Assembly: GCA_031278795.1 (NCBI GenBank)
Contig: JAITJT010000011.1
Span: 1-31,185 of the forward strand
Length of the DNA stretch: 31,185 bases
Direction of reading: 5' to 3'
From: Deltaproteobacteria bacterium
Lineage (GTDB): Bacteria; Desulfobacterota; Desulfarculia; Adiutricales; Adiutricaceae
This document shows positions 23,804-31,185 of the stretch, in pieces. Each line of letters begins with the position of its first letter. The stretch's first letter is position 1. The notes beneath the pieces were generated by a model that worked only from the letters and a program-made list of their open reading frames with translations, was not told where the DNA came from and did not search any database. A program made the translations under genes and the position numbers.

Positions 23804-23826
23804 CCGGCTTCTTGCCGGATTTTTTC
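23804..23826 (+). terminator. Plus-strand terminator-like hairpin
   Basis: CCGGC/GCCGG with a 5-base loop, then ATTTTTTC. No plus-strand gene precedes it, so it would end an unannotated short transcript. Confidence 0.5.
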
Positions 23827-24695
23827 TTCGTGAGGTAAAGGAACAAAATTATTAGCTAATGAAATATTTAACGGAAAAAAAGAACAATGGTTAAGAATTT
23901 TCCGCGATGTTTTGGACTAAATATCTGATGCTAAGTGGAACAATATATACGTTTATCTAAATATTTTATGCTGCCCTCACATAGAGCTAAGACTTAGGTT
24001 CGACTTCAGTCGGGCCGAAAGTGCGGCGCTTTGGCTGGCGTTAAGAAAAGTTAGCCTATTTAGGTATATTTCAAAGGCACCCGCAACTTATTGGGGAGAG
24101 ACCCTTCTCTTCTAGATCTGTCCTCTCTTTTTTGCGGGAGTCCGATGGAAAGCGGGGCCGTAAACAGGGCTAAGGCGCTAAAAACGTTTAGGGAACAGCA
24201 TAAAAGCTCATAAAATATTAACCTGGGAAAAGCTGAAATGCAAGGTTTTTTTTGGATATTTGGAGATGTTTTTTTTGGGGATTGCGCGTGGCAAACATTA
24301 TTTTGCGCGAGTGTGGCATGGGTGTGGCCAGGGGGTGTTAAGGGGGGGAAACATAATATGATCACGAAGCCGTGGGGCTTCTGTGAGTTTTTTTCTCCCG
24401 GTGAGCTAGAGCTATCCAATTTTCGCCGTATTTTCATAGAGTTATCTTAGTAAGGGAAAAGAATTGAAAGCGGCGACTCGGAGGAAAGAGAGCGGAAAGA
24501 GAGGACAAAAAAGCAAAGAAAAATTTTACATGGCAGAGTAAAGAAAAATGTGATATGCCAGAGTAAAGGATAAAATTTTACAAAAAATGTCAATATGGGC
24601 GAAAATATTCACTTTCTTGGCCTCATAACTAGAAGTTTCTTTTAGTTTTCGCCTTTTCCAACAGTCGTTTTCGTTGTAATATGATAAATGTCAAG

Positions 24696-24787
24696 GCTAG
24701 CCGCCCAGGATGGCGGCAGCTAAAAGGCCGGGGGGATCCCTTTAGGTTTTAGCCCAAAGTGGTGGATATTCCACCTTTTTTGGGCCT
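24696..24787 (+). other. Block of three successive hairpins, the last terminator-like
   Basis: First GCT(a)GCCGCC/GGCGGCAGC; then CTAAAAGG/CCCTTTAG with one mismatch; then GCCCAAA/TTTGGGC enclosing GGTGGA/TCCACC and followed by CTTTTTC. It looks like a compact folded RNA with a terminator. The sigma-54-like promoter of the pilin lies downstream of it, so it is not in the leader predicted from that promoter. It lacks the GCAAA core of c-di-GMP-I riboswitches. Confidence 0.45.
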
Positions 24788-24843
24788 TTTTCAGCGTGTT
24801 CACCTCGCTGGGGACATGTTGGTGAGAGCACCAAGGGGAGCAT

Positions 24844-24876
24844 GGGCTTTGAGGGGCTTTGAGGGGCTTTGAGGGC
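24844..24876. repeat. 10-bp tandem repeat, three copies
   Basis: The unit GGGCTTTGAG is repeated head to tail upstream of the pilin promoter. Function unknown. Confidence 0.75.
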
Positions 24877-24977
24877 GGCCTTCTGGAAAGATTCCAAAAT
24901 CTAGGCCCTTTTCCAAAATGTTAAAAAAATGACTTTCCAGAATATAGAAAAATACTAAGATTCAAAAATTTCCAGGC

Positions 24978-24994
24978 TTGGCGCGACTATTGCA
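24978..24994 (+). promoter_or_regulatory. Sigma-54 (RpoN) promoter of the pilin gene
   Basis: TTGGCGCGACTATTGCA fits the consensus YTGGCACGrNNNTTGCW at all fixed positions but one (G for A). The GG and GC cores have the required spacing. The start of transcription would be near 25005, 45 bases before the pilin start. Type IV pilin genes are classically transcribed by RpoN with PilR. A 10-bp inverted repeat TTCTGGAAAG (24881-24890) / CTTTCCAGAA (24933-24942) lies at about -124 to -63, where an enhancer-binding protein could sit. Confidence 0.75.
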
Positions 24995-25049
24995 GGAAAT
25001 TAATTTGTTGGCTTTAGCTGACGCCAACTAATGTAAGAGATTCATAATT

Positions 25050-25493
25050 ATGTTTAAGACAACTGACACTTTTACCAGGCGGACTGGCTTCACCATTGTC
25101 GAGCTCTTGGTTGTTGTTGCCATAGTGGGCATGCTGGCGGCCATCGCCATTCCCCAGTACTCCAAATACCGCCGGAGGGCCCTAAATTCAGCGGCCGTCA
25201 ACGCCTGCCACAACGTGGCCGTGGCCCAGGAGGCTTATTTCATATTGGCCGCCAACTACACCTCCAATTACAGCGCCCTGGTGGAAGACAGCGGCCTAGG
25301 CATAGATGAGAACGTCCTCTATGGGCCCATAACCTTGATCCTGACCACGGATCCGCCTTCCTACAGCTTCTCCACCAACCACAAGAGCGACGGCACGACC
25401 ACCTTCACCTATGACAGCGCCGGAGCCCCCACGACCCTCGTGGAGGGTGGCCCCAGGGTAACGGCGAACGACCCCTCCGTACCCGCTCTGTGA
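25050..25493 (+). CDS. pilA: Type IV pilin / pseudopilin
   Basis: 147 residues. The prepilin leader MFKTTDTFTRRTG is followed by FTIVELLVVVAIVGMLAAIAIPQY. Cleavage after Gly13 by PilD would leave a methylatable Phe at +1 and Glu at +5, then the usual hydrophobic helix. The C-terminal part is a small globular domain rich in Thr, Ser and Pro with only one cysteine, so there is no disulfide-bounded D-loop. It would be a pilus or pseudopilus subunit at the inner membrane and cell surface. No other pil or gsp gene is near. It is a single-gene unit with its own sigma-54-like promoter and terminator, which favours a major subunit. Confidence 0.88.
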   Translation: MFKTTDTFTRRTGFTIVELLVVVAIVGMLAAIAIPQYSKYRRRALNSAAVNACHNVAVAQEAYFILAANYTSNYSALVEDSGLGIDENVLYGPITLILTTDPPSYSFSTNHKSDGTTTFTYDSAGAPTTLVEGGPRVTANDPSVPAL

Positions 25494-25521
25494 GGTGTTT
25501 TTGGGGTCTCTGATCAACTTA

Positions 25522-25549
25522 AGGGGGCTGTTTTCAAACAGCCCCCTAT
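25522..25549 (+). terminator. Terminator of the pilin gene
   Basis: Perfect arms AGGGGGCTGTTT and AAACAGCCCCCT with a two-base loop, 28 bases after the pilin stop codon, followed by ATATTTAT. Confidence 0.85.
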
Positions 25550-25751
25550 ATTTATCCCTAATTGTCGAGCTATCAAGCTAACTTTCGGCATCCCTCCAAC
25601 TATAAATCCACTCTTCCCCTCCACTATCCCTCAAAAAGAGAGCTCCATCCATCTTCTAAAAAAACCATCCTCTCGTTCAATAATACATTCCCAATTTCCA
25701 ACAAAAACGCCAAAAAGCAAACAGGCTAAAGACAAAAATGCTTTGAACTTG

Positions 25752-25848
25752 AAAAGTTAAAAATTAAAAACGCTAAAAAGCCTAAGAGAGTTAAAAGTTA
25801 AAAAGCTAAAAAAGACTAAAAATACTAAAAGGCTAAAAAGCTAAAATA
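25752..25848. repeat. A-rich degenerate repeat (CTAAAAAG words)
   Basis: Many spaced copies of GCTAAAAAG, ACTAAAAA and GTTAAAAAG with a period of 8 to 11. Similar A-rich GGCAAAAA words occur at 30896-30937. Non-coding. Confidence 0.6.
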
Positions 25849-26296
25849 TGCCTTTTATTGATTTAATGGGAACTTTTGGTGAACGGATTTTATGATATAA
25901 AGTCAGTTTTTTCATTTTTGCGTTACAAGCTAGTCATGCTTAGACCTTGCCTTTGCTTGGGCTGAAGCTAAGTGAGAGGCTCAAGAAGCCTAGGCGCTTA
26001 AGTTTCTGGGGATGGGAAAGAGGGCTTGGAAGGGTCTTTGAGGAGGCTTGTCAATCTATGGATTATGTATTATAATTAAAACATATATGGTGTATGTTTC
26101 CCAGGCCTCCATGTGATAGAAAATTAAAAATTTAATTTTAGTTGCGTAAAATTACCAATAAGTATATATATTATTGGGGATTTATTTCACCAAGCACGCC
26201 TTGGGGGGCCTTGATGATTTCCCTAGGTGGATAACAAACTATTTTTAGTAAAATTAGATTTTTCGCTCTTTTTCGTGAAAGCTCCCGTCACGCCTG

Positions 26297-26317
26297 GCGA
26301 GAGCATCTCGCTTTTTT
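26297..26317 (+). terminator. Intrinsic terminator directly before the phosphatase start
   Basis: Perfect GCGAGA/TCTCGC with loop GCA and six Ts. It ends 16 bases before the GTG start, and the ribosome site AGGGAC follows at once. If the promoter lies upstream it must act as an attenuator. Confidence 0.65.
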
Positions 26318-26333
26318 ATAAATAGGGACAATA

Positions 26334-26966
26334 GTGGACACACCCCGCATATTCGCTGTCGGAGACATCCACGGCTGCAGATCCAAGCTGGATTCGCTCA
26401 TGGAGAGAATAGACTGGCGCCCCCAGGACCGCGAGGAGCTGGTTTTCCTGGGCGACTACGTGGACAGGGGCCCGGACAGCTTTGGCGTGGTGGAGAGGGT
26501 GCTCGACATCAAGAACGCCTACCCGGATCTGGTGACCACCCTCAAGGGCAACCACGAGCAGATGTTCTTGAACTTCATCACCGGGGTGGATCAACTCTCT
26601 CTAAGGGACAACGGCGTCTCCTACACCATGCGCAGCTATGAGGAGAACAGTCCCTTTCCGGTGTCCCATTTCAAGTTCCTCCTGGATCTGAAGCTCTACC
26701 ACGAGACGGAGGATTTCGTATTCGTGCACGCGGGACTGCGCCCGGGCATCCCCTTGGATAGGCAGACCGAGGACGACTGCCTCTGGATCAGGGGAGAGTT
26801 TCTGGAGAGCGATTACGACTTTGGTAAGACCATAGTCTTCGGGCACACGCCCTTCCGGGAGCCCTTCATAGTGCCCGGCCGGGCCGGGCTAGACACCGGG
26901 GCGGTCTTTGGGGGGCCGCTCACCTGCATGGAACTCCTCTCCGGTCGTCTCATCACGGCTCCTTGA
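26334..26966 (+). CDS. PPP-family serine/threonine (or Ap4A-type) metallophosphatase
   Basis: 210 residues, start GTG with AGGGAC five bases upstream. The three metal-binding signatures of the PPP fold are intact: GDIHG (10-14), GDYVDRG (40-46) and GNHE (72-75). The later metal histidines are in FVHAGLRPG and VFGHTPF. The length and short form resemble bacterial PrpA/PrpB and lambda phosphatase rather than ApaH (about 280 residues). It is a soluble two-metal enzyme that removes phosphate from proteins or small molecules; the substrate is unknown. The next genes may be read with it, but a 100-base gap lies between. Confidence 0.88.
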   Translation: MDTPRIFAVGDIHGCRSKLDSLMERIDWRPQDREELVFLGDYVDRGPDSFGVVERVLDIKNAYPDLVTTLKGNHEQMFLNFITGVDQLSLRDNGVSYTMRSYEENSPFPVSHFKFLLDLKLYHETEDFVFVHAGLRPGIPLDRQTEDDCLWIRGEFLESDYDFGKTIVFGHTPFREPFIVPGRAGLDTGAVFGGPLTCMELLSGRLITAP

Positions 26967-27065
26967 TAAATGATAAGATGTTAAATTATTGTTTCCATAT
27001 TGCTAGCAGCAATTGCTACAATGGCCTCCGCTGATTTTTACCTATCTTTTTTTCGGGCCCCCTAG

Positions 27066-27749
27066 ATGCGCCCAGATTTTGTCTTGGCTAGCCAAGAATT
27101 TCCGAGTCGCCCCATGTTTTCCCCTTTAAAGAGCCTCATACTCATAATCATCCTAGGCCTTACGCTCTTTGCCCCGGCGCTAGTTACAAGCCTAGAGGCC
27201 CAGGGGGCGCCCGCCCGCCTCTCCGGGGTGGAGAAGAGGCAGCTACTGGCTATCGCCAAGGAGCCCCTGCTCTCAGCCATTGAGAGCAGGCCCCCCCGCG
27301 AGCCCGCGGTGGGGCAAAGGCTAAACATCCCTCAGCCGGTGGCTGTGTCCATGTACCTAGACGGTAAGCTAATCGCCCGCTCCTGGGAGCTGGCCCGGCC
27401 CGGGCCACTGGTGGTCCAGGTGAGCTCGCTCGCGGCCGCGCTACTCACCGGGCCCAACTACGGTAATGTTCCGGATCCTGGAATACTCTCCCAGGTGAAG
27501 ATAGGTGTCTCGGTTTTCTACCGCTTTAGGGAGATAAAAGACGATAGAGACCTAGGTGGAGGCGAGGGCGTGGTGGTCATGAGCGGCTTTAGGGAGGGAG
27601 TGGGTGTGCCCCAGGACGTCCCTGAAGGGGCCAAGCCCGCGGATCTGCTCTCCTTCGCCTCCGTTGTGGGCGGCATGCGTCCAGGCACCTGGATGCTTCC
27701 GGAGTCCACCTTGCTCTCCGGCACCGTGGATGACGAGCGGGAAGAATGA
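27066..27749 (+). CDS. Exported AMMECR1-like domain protein
   Basis: 227 residues from 27066, or 211 from the ATG at 27114, which would give a clean signal or anchor sequence (MFSPLKSLILIIILGLTLFAP, then ALVTSLEA). The rest follows the AMMECR1 fold: RQLLAIAKEPLLSAI at the start, LVVQVSSLAAALL in the middle, then VKIGVSVFYRFREIKDDRDL, GGGEGVVVMSGFREGVGVPQDVP and the closing MRPGTW. The diagnostic LRGCIG motif is replaced by LIARSWEL, so the usual conserved site is lost. Ordinary AMMECR1 proteins are cytosolic. The assignment is my reading of the pattern and is moderate. The stop overlaps the start of the EndoQ-UvrD gene as ATGA, so the two are translationally coupled. Confidence 0.5.
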   Translation: MRPDFVLASQEFPSRPMFSPLKSLILIIILGLTLFAPALVTSLEAQGAPARLSGVEKRQLLAIAKEPLLSAIESRPPREPAVGQRLNIPQPVAVSMYLDGKLIARSWELARPGPLVVQVSSLAAALLTGPNYGNVPDPGILSQVKIGVSVFYRFREIKDDRDLGGGEGVVVMSGFREGVGVPQDVPEGAKPADLLSFASVVGGMRPGTWMLPESTLLSGTVDDEREE

Positions 27750-30646
27750 TGAGCTCCAAAAAGAGATTCTACGCGGACCTCCATATCCACTCCCGCTACT
27801 CCCGGGCCACCTCCAAGGAGCTCGCGCCTTTCACCCTCTCGGCCTACGGCGCCATGAAGGGCTTGGACCTCATTGGAACCGGTGACATGACCCATCCGGC
27901 GTGGCTCTCTGAGCTTAATGAAAGCTTAGAGCTTAACGAGAGTGGCCTCTACTCCCTCAAGGGGAAGAAGGGCTCACCGCAGTTTATCCCCACCGGTGAG
28001 GTTAGCTGCATCTATAAAGATGACGGCAAGACCAGAAAGATACACCTACTCTTCATAGCCCCGGATCTAGAGGCCGCCCAGCGCTTCTCCCAGGCCCTGG
28101 GACAGAGGGGAAACGTGGTCTCGGACGGTAGACCCATCCTAGGCATGTCCTCCAGGGACATACTGGAGATAGCCTTGATGGCGGAACCCCGTATGATATG
28201 CGTCCCGGCCCACGTCTGGACTCCCTGGTTCTCCCTCTTTGGCTCCATGAGCGGCTACGACCGCCTGGAGGACTGCTTCAAGGATTTATCTAGGCACATA
28301 AAGTCCCTAGAGACTGGACTATCCTCTGACCCAGAGATGAACCGTCTAATATCCGCCCTAGACGGCTACTCCCTGGTATCCTCATCCGATGCCCACAGCC
28401 CGGATAAGCTGGGTAGGGAGGCTACGGTCATAGAGGGGCCCTTAAACCGCGAGACGCTCTGGAGCGCCCTCTCCGGAGGCCCTGAGCTCTACGGCACGGT
28501 GGAGTTTTTTCCGGAGGAAGGCAAGTACCACCTAGACGGTCACGCCGACTGCAAGGTGGTCTTCACCCCGGAGGAGACCCGGGCCGTAAACGGCATCTGC
28601 CCCATCTGCGGAAAACCCTTAACAATTGGAGTGCTTAATAGGGTGATGGAGCTGGCGGACAGGGGAAAGCCTCCGGAAAGCTTACTTCTTCCCGACTGGC
28701 ACATCCTCCCCCTATCAGAATTATTGGGTCAGGTCTTTAACCAAGGCCCCCAGACCAAGGCCGTGAAGCAGGCCCTGGTGCACCTCCTCAGGATCTTTGG
28801 GAGCGAGTACCACCTGCTTTTGGATGCGCCTTTGGATCAGATTGAAAAAGAAGGCTCTCTACTCTTACGCGTGGGCGTGGAACGCATGCGCAAGGGCGAG
28901 GTGGAGACCATGGGGGGCTTTGACGGGGTCTTTGGTAAAGTCTTGGTTCTAAGTGATGCCGACCGTGAGGAGCTAACGGGTAGGGGTAAGCTCTTCCAAG
29001 TGGTCAAAGATGCCAGGCAGAGGCGCCAGAGCGTCACGGTGGATTTGGAGCTTAAGAAACTAAATTCAAGTGACACTTCCCGACAAGCGTCTCTAACAGC
29101 ACTCCCTAAAAGGGATTTATCCATACCAGAGTCTGAGACCCCTCCGGAGCCTAAAATCCCGGAGGATACAGCCACAAGGACCTTTCTATACGCTCTAAAC
29201 GATGAGCAGAGGCTGGCCGTGGAAACCAAGGCCAGGACCCTCTGCGTATCAGCGGGTCCAGGATCAGGTAAGACCAGGGTATTGGTGGCTAGGGCCCTGT
29301 GGTATCTTTCTGAGGGGGTTTATCCGGAGGAGCTCTTACTAACCACCTTCACCCGCAAGGCGACCCAGACCATAAAGGAGCGCCTCATAGAGGAAAGACC
29401 CAGTGCCGCGGCCGTTAGGGTCGCGACCATCCACGCCCTGGCCCATAGGGCGCTTTTGGAAGACGGTGACGACGCCTTCCAGCTGGCACCGGAGGATTTT
29501 CTCTGTGAGCTCTCTAAAAAACTTACCAGAGACATAAAGATAAGCCCAAGTCGGTTCCTCCAGCTCTTAAGCCGGGCCAAGAACCTCATGCTTCCCATCA
29601 GCCATAACCTAAGCGAGCTCTCGCACGCCATGAACCTCTACCAGGAGGCCTTGAAAAAATCCGGCTTCATGGACTTTGACGATCTGGTTTTGACAGCGCT
29701 TCCTCTGGCAGCGAGGGCCGCTGGGCGCTACAAGGCCGTCATGGCCGACGAGTGCCAGGACCTCTCCCCTTTGGAGTTTAGGTTCCTAACAGCCCTTTCC
29801 AAAGATAGCGAGCTAACCCTCATAGGCGATCTAGGTCAGCGCATCTACGGCTTCAAGGGAGCCTTGAGCTCCTTTGAGGAGGCCGCGAGAGAGCAAAGGG
29901 GCCATCTAACCAAAGTACACTTGAGCGTAAACTACCGCTCAACTACGACCATCACCTTGGCCTCCGAGTCCTTAAGGGAGAAAGTGGACAGCGTGGAGAG
30001 GAACGCTTTTTCCCAGGACAAGGGCCGGCCCATAGTGAGGGCAACCTTGATGTCACCTCGGATGGAGGCATCTTACGTGGTCGCGCGTATTAAGTCCCAC
30101 CTGGGCACCATGTTTTTGGGGGGTGGCGGCGGGGACTCCAAGGGACTCTTAAACGGCCTCTCCTTAGGTGACATAGCCATAATCTACCGCCTAAGGATCC
30201 AAGGGGAGGAGATACTCAAGACCCTGGTGGAGGAGGGGCTCCCCTGCCAGATATCGGGCGAGGACGAGGTGAGCGCCCAGGACGGGCTAGATCTTAAGGC
30301 CGACAAGATAAGCCTTTTGACCATGCACGCTGCCAAGGGTCTGGAGTTTAGGCTGGTATTCATAACGGGCCTGGAGGACGGCATAATACCCATACTTCCC
30401 TGGTACGAGGGCGAGTCCAAGGACAGCTCCAACGAGCGCCTAATGGAGGAGAAGAGGCTCTTCTACGTGGCCGTGACCCGGGCTAGGGATCAGCTCTACA
30501 TCACCAGGGCCAGGCGCAGGCGCCTCTACGGACGCTTCCTAAGCGGTGAACCCTCCCCCTTCTGGAGCCTGATTCCCGACGATCTAGTAACCGACGCGCG
30601 TCTGGAGAAGCAGCCTAAGCTGAAAACTAATCCCTTGTTCTTGTGA
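27746..30646 (+). CDS. EndoQ-like PHP nuclease fused to a UvrD/Rep superfamily 1 helicase
   Basis: 966 residues. Part 1 (about 1-415) is the whole of Endonuclease Q/YqxK (TIGR00375): PHP metal motifs ADLHIHS (10-16), GTGDMTHP, PTGEVS, VPAHVWTPW and SSSDAHS, a zinc-binding segment with CPICGK, and the end part GSEYHLLL ... GGFDGVFGKV. EndoQ cuts DNA 5' of deaminated bases or abasic sites. After a linker of about 65 residues, part 2 (about 485-966) is a UvrD-like 3'-5' helicase with all motifs: LNDEQRLAV, GPGSGKT (lysine near 509), TTFTRKA, DECQD, IGDLGQRIYGF, LSVNYRST, TMHAAKGLEF and LFYVAVTRAR. A single chain could nick at damage and unwind from the nick. The coupled AMMECR1-like gene upstream has no obvious link to repair. 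Confidence 0.92.
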   Translation: MMSSKKRFYADLHIHSRYSRATSKELAPFTLSAYGAMKGLDLIGTGDMTHPAWLSELNESLELNESGLYSLKGKKGSPQFIPTGEVSCIYKDDGKTRKIHLLFIAPDLEAAQRFSQALGQRGNVVSDGRPILGMSSRDILEIALMAEPRMICVPAHVWTPWFSLFGSMSGYDRLEDCFKDLSRHIKSLETGLSSDPEMNRLISALDGYSLVSSSDAHSPDKLGREATVIEGPLNRETLWSALSGGPELYGTVEFFPEEGKYHLDGHADCKVVFTPEETRAVNGICPICGKPLTIGVLNRVMELADRGKPPESLLLPDWHILPLSELLGQVFNQGPQTKAVKQALVHLLRIFGSEYHLLLDAPLDQIEKEGSLLLRVGVERMRKGEVETMGGFDGVFGKVLVLSDADREELTGRGKLFQVVKDARQRRQSVTVDLELKKLNSSDTSRQASLTALPKRDLSIPESETPPEPKIPEDTATRTFLYALNDEQRLAVETKARTLCVSAGPGSGKTRVLVARALWYLSEGVYPEELLLTTFTRKATQTIKERLIEERPSAAAVRVATIHALAHRALLEDGDDAFQLAPEDFLCELSKKLTRDIKISPSRFLQLLSRAKNLMLPISHNLSELSHAMNLYQEALKKSGFMDFDDLVLTALPLAARAAGRYKAVMADECQDLSPLEFRFLTALSKDSELTLIGDLGQRIYGFKGALSSFEEAAREQRGHLTKVHLSVNYRSTTTITLASESLREKVDSVERNAFSQDKGRPIVRATLMSPRMEASYVVARIKSHLGTMFLGGGGGDSKGLLNGLSLGDIAIIYRLRIQGEEILKTLVEEGLPCQISGEDEVSAQDGLDLKADKISLLTMHAAKGLEFRLVFITGLEDGIIPILPWYEGESKDSSNERLMEEKRLFYVAVTRARDQLYITRARRRRLYGRFLSGEPSPFWSLIPDDLVTDARLEKQPKLKTNPLFL

Positions 30647-31185
30647 TGTCTTTTTAAGTTTTTTAGCTATCTTGTGAGAATTTTGTCTTAGCTCTTTTAT
30701 CCAAGCTTCTTAGATAATTATTTATAGAATTATTTCTTAGCTCTTTTATTCTTAACTCTTAATAAAACAAGGGTAAGCACTGCGTAAAAAAACCTAGCTT
30801 ACAAGCATATTGAAGCGTTTTTTTTTCTAAAACCTTAAATACCAGGGCCTTATCCACAGAAAAATGATGGGTGTAAACTCTCACAAAGAAAAGAAAGGCA
30901 AAAAGGCAAAAAGGCAAAAAGCCAAAAAGCCAACAAGCATTTTAAAAAACCTTAGACCCGCGGCGAAATTTTTTTGCTCATTTTAGGCAACTTTCTAGCT
31001 CTTTCTATGGAACTCAAGAAGTTTTTAAGCTATACCCATTGGCTGTTGCGCACGATAAGCGAGGTGAGAGTAGCTTACTTTCTACTACGTGAAAAAGCAA
31101 AACGAGCTTGAAATTTTTTATGAAGTTAGGCTCGAAAAATATAGCGCGACTACGCTTTAGATAGAATTAGTTAGTTTAGCCTCAG
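30647..31185. other. AT-rich region at the right edge
   Basis: No supported gene. GTAAGC/GCTTAC arms around 30774-30804 could form a weak hairpin. A-rich repeats (AAAAAGGC, AAAAAGCC) lie at 30896-30937. No clear terminator for the helicase gene. Confidence 0.5.

Larger units (their letters stand above)
23507..25049. other. 1.5-kb non-coding region with several folded elements
   Basis: No protein gene is supported; open frames at 24060-24437 (minus) and 24238-24450 (plus) lack ribosome sites and family resemblance. It holds a minus-strand terminator, a structured element with a plus-strand terminator, a purine-rich stretch (24470-24560), a three-hairpin block, a 10-bp tandem repeat and a sigma-54-like promoter. 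Confidence 0.55.
25550..26333. other. AT-rich intergenic region before the phosphatase gene
   Basis: About 0.8 kb with no supported gene. It contains an A-rich repeat (25752-25848) and, at its right end, a terminator-like hairpin. The promoter for the phosphatase gene must lie here but cannot be fixed. Confidence 0.5.

Noticed and set aside
23507..24060. Cobalamin riboswitch in the receptor leader
   Set aside because: The conserved core motifs of the B12 box were looked for on the minus strand and not found.
24060..24450. Overlapping open frames on both strands
   Set aside because: No start signals; cysteine- and phenylalanine-rich translations typical of chance frames.
24690..25049. c-di-GMP-I (GEMM) riboswitch before the pilin gene
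   Set aside because: The characteristic GCAAA and tetraloop-receptor motifs are absent, and the sigma-54-like promoter starts transcription downstream of the folded block.

Overview
The window looks like chromosomal DNA from an anaerobic Gram-negative bacterium. The outer membrane is shown by a TonB-dependent receptor with a matching periplasmic-binding-protein ABC importer. An anaerobic way of life is suggested by a CooS-family (Ni-CO dehydrogenase-like) protein and a LarA-type nickel enzyme. A sigma-54-type promoter in front of a type IV pilin fits a deltaproteobacterial (Desulfobacterota-like) host, but that placement is an inference. Roughly two thirds of the window is coding. GC-rich genes sit in long AT-rich intergenic stretches full of short tandem repeats and hairpins.

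Layout. 1-5.8 kb: the end of an unknown gene at the left edge, a CooS-family gene with a rebuilt active site (minus) and a lone TerD gene (minus), with large gaps. 5.8-9.8 kb: a plus-strand 2-hydroxyacid locus (sodium:solute symporter, LDH2-family dehydrogenase, LarA-family racemase). 10.2 kb: tRNA-Val(TAC). 10.9-15.2 kb: an AT-rich accessory island built around an Rpn-type PD-(D/E)XK nuclease. This gene carries an in-frame internal start with a very good ribosome binding site. It is followed by two free-standing copies of the same C-terminal domain, an orphan 151-residue ORF and a decayed further copy. 15.6-17.5 kb: a large unknown membrane protein (minus). 18.0-23.5 kb: a minus-strand metal-chelate uptake locus (TonB receptor, binding protein, FecCD permease, ATPase). 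The binding protein's signal peptide is cut off from its body by one in-frame TGA followed at once by a perfect GC hairpin. 25.0 kb: a type IV pilin with a sigma-54-like promoter. 26.3-30.6 kb: a PPP phosphatase, then a translationally coupled pair made of an exported AMMECR1-like protein and an EndoQ(PHP)-UvrD helicase fusion.

How the parts relate. The symporter, dehydrogenase and LarA protein form a plausible unit for taking up a 2-hydroxyacid, racemising it and oxidising it to the 2-oxoacid. The TonB receptor and ABC genes form a complete siderophore/cobalamin-type import route if the binding protein is exported. The strongest candidate for a little-described system is the Rpn island. Rpn nucleases are known toxin/anti-phage proteins held in check by a small protein translated from inside their own gene, with a tetrapeptide repeat of variable number. 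Here that arrangement is visible, and the small domain has also been copied out as separate ORFs with different repeat numbers. The other main candidates are a CooS scaffold lacking the ligands of its pendant iron, a possible selenocysteine/recoding site in a transporter lipoprotein, and palindromes lodged inside coding sequences.
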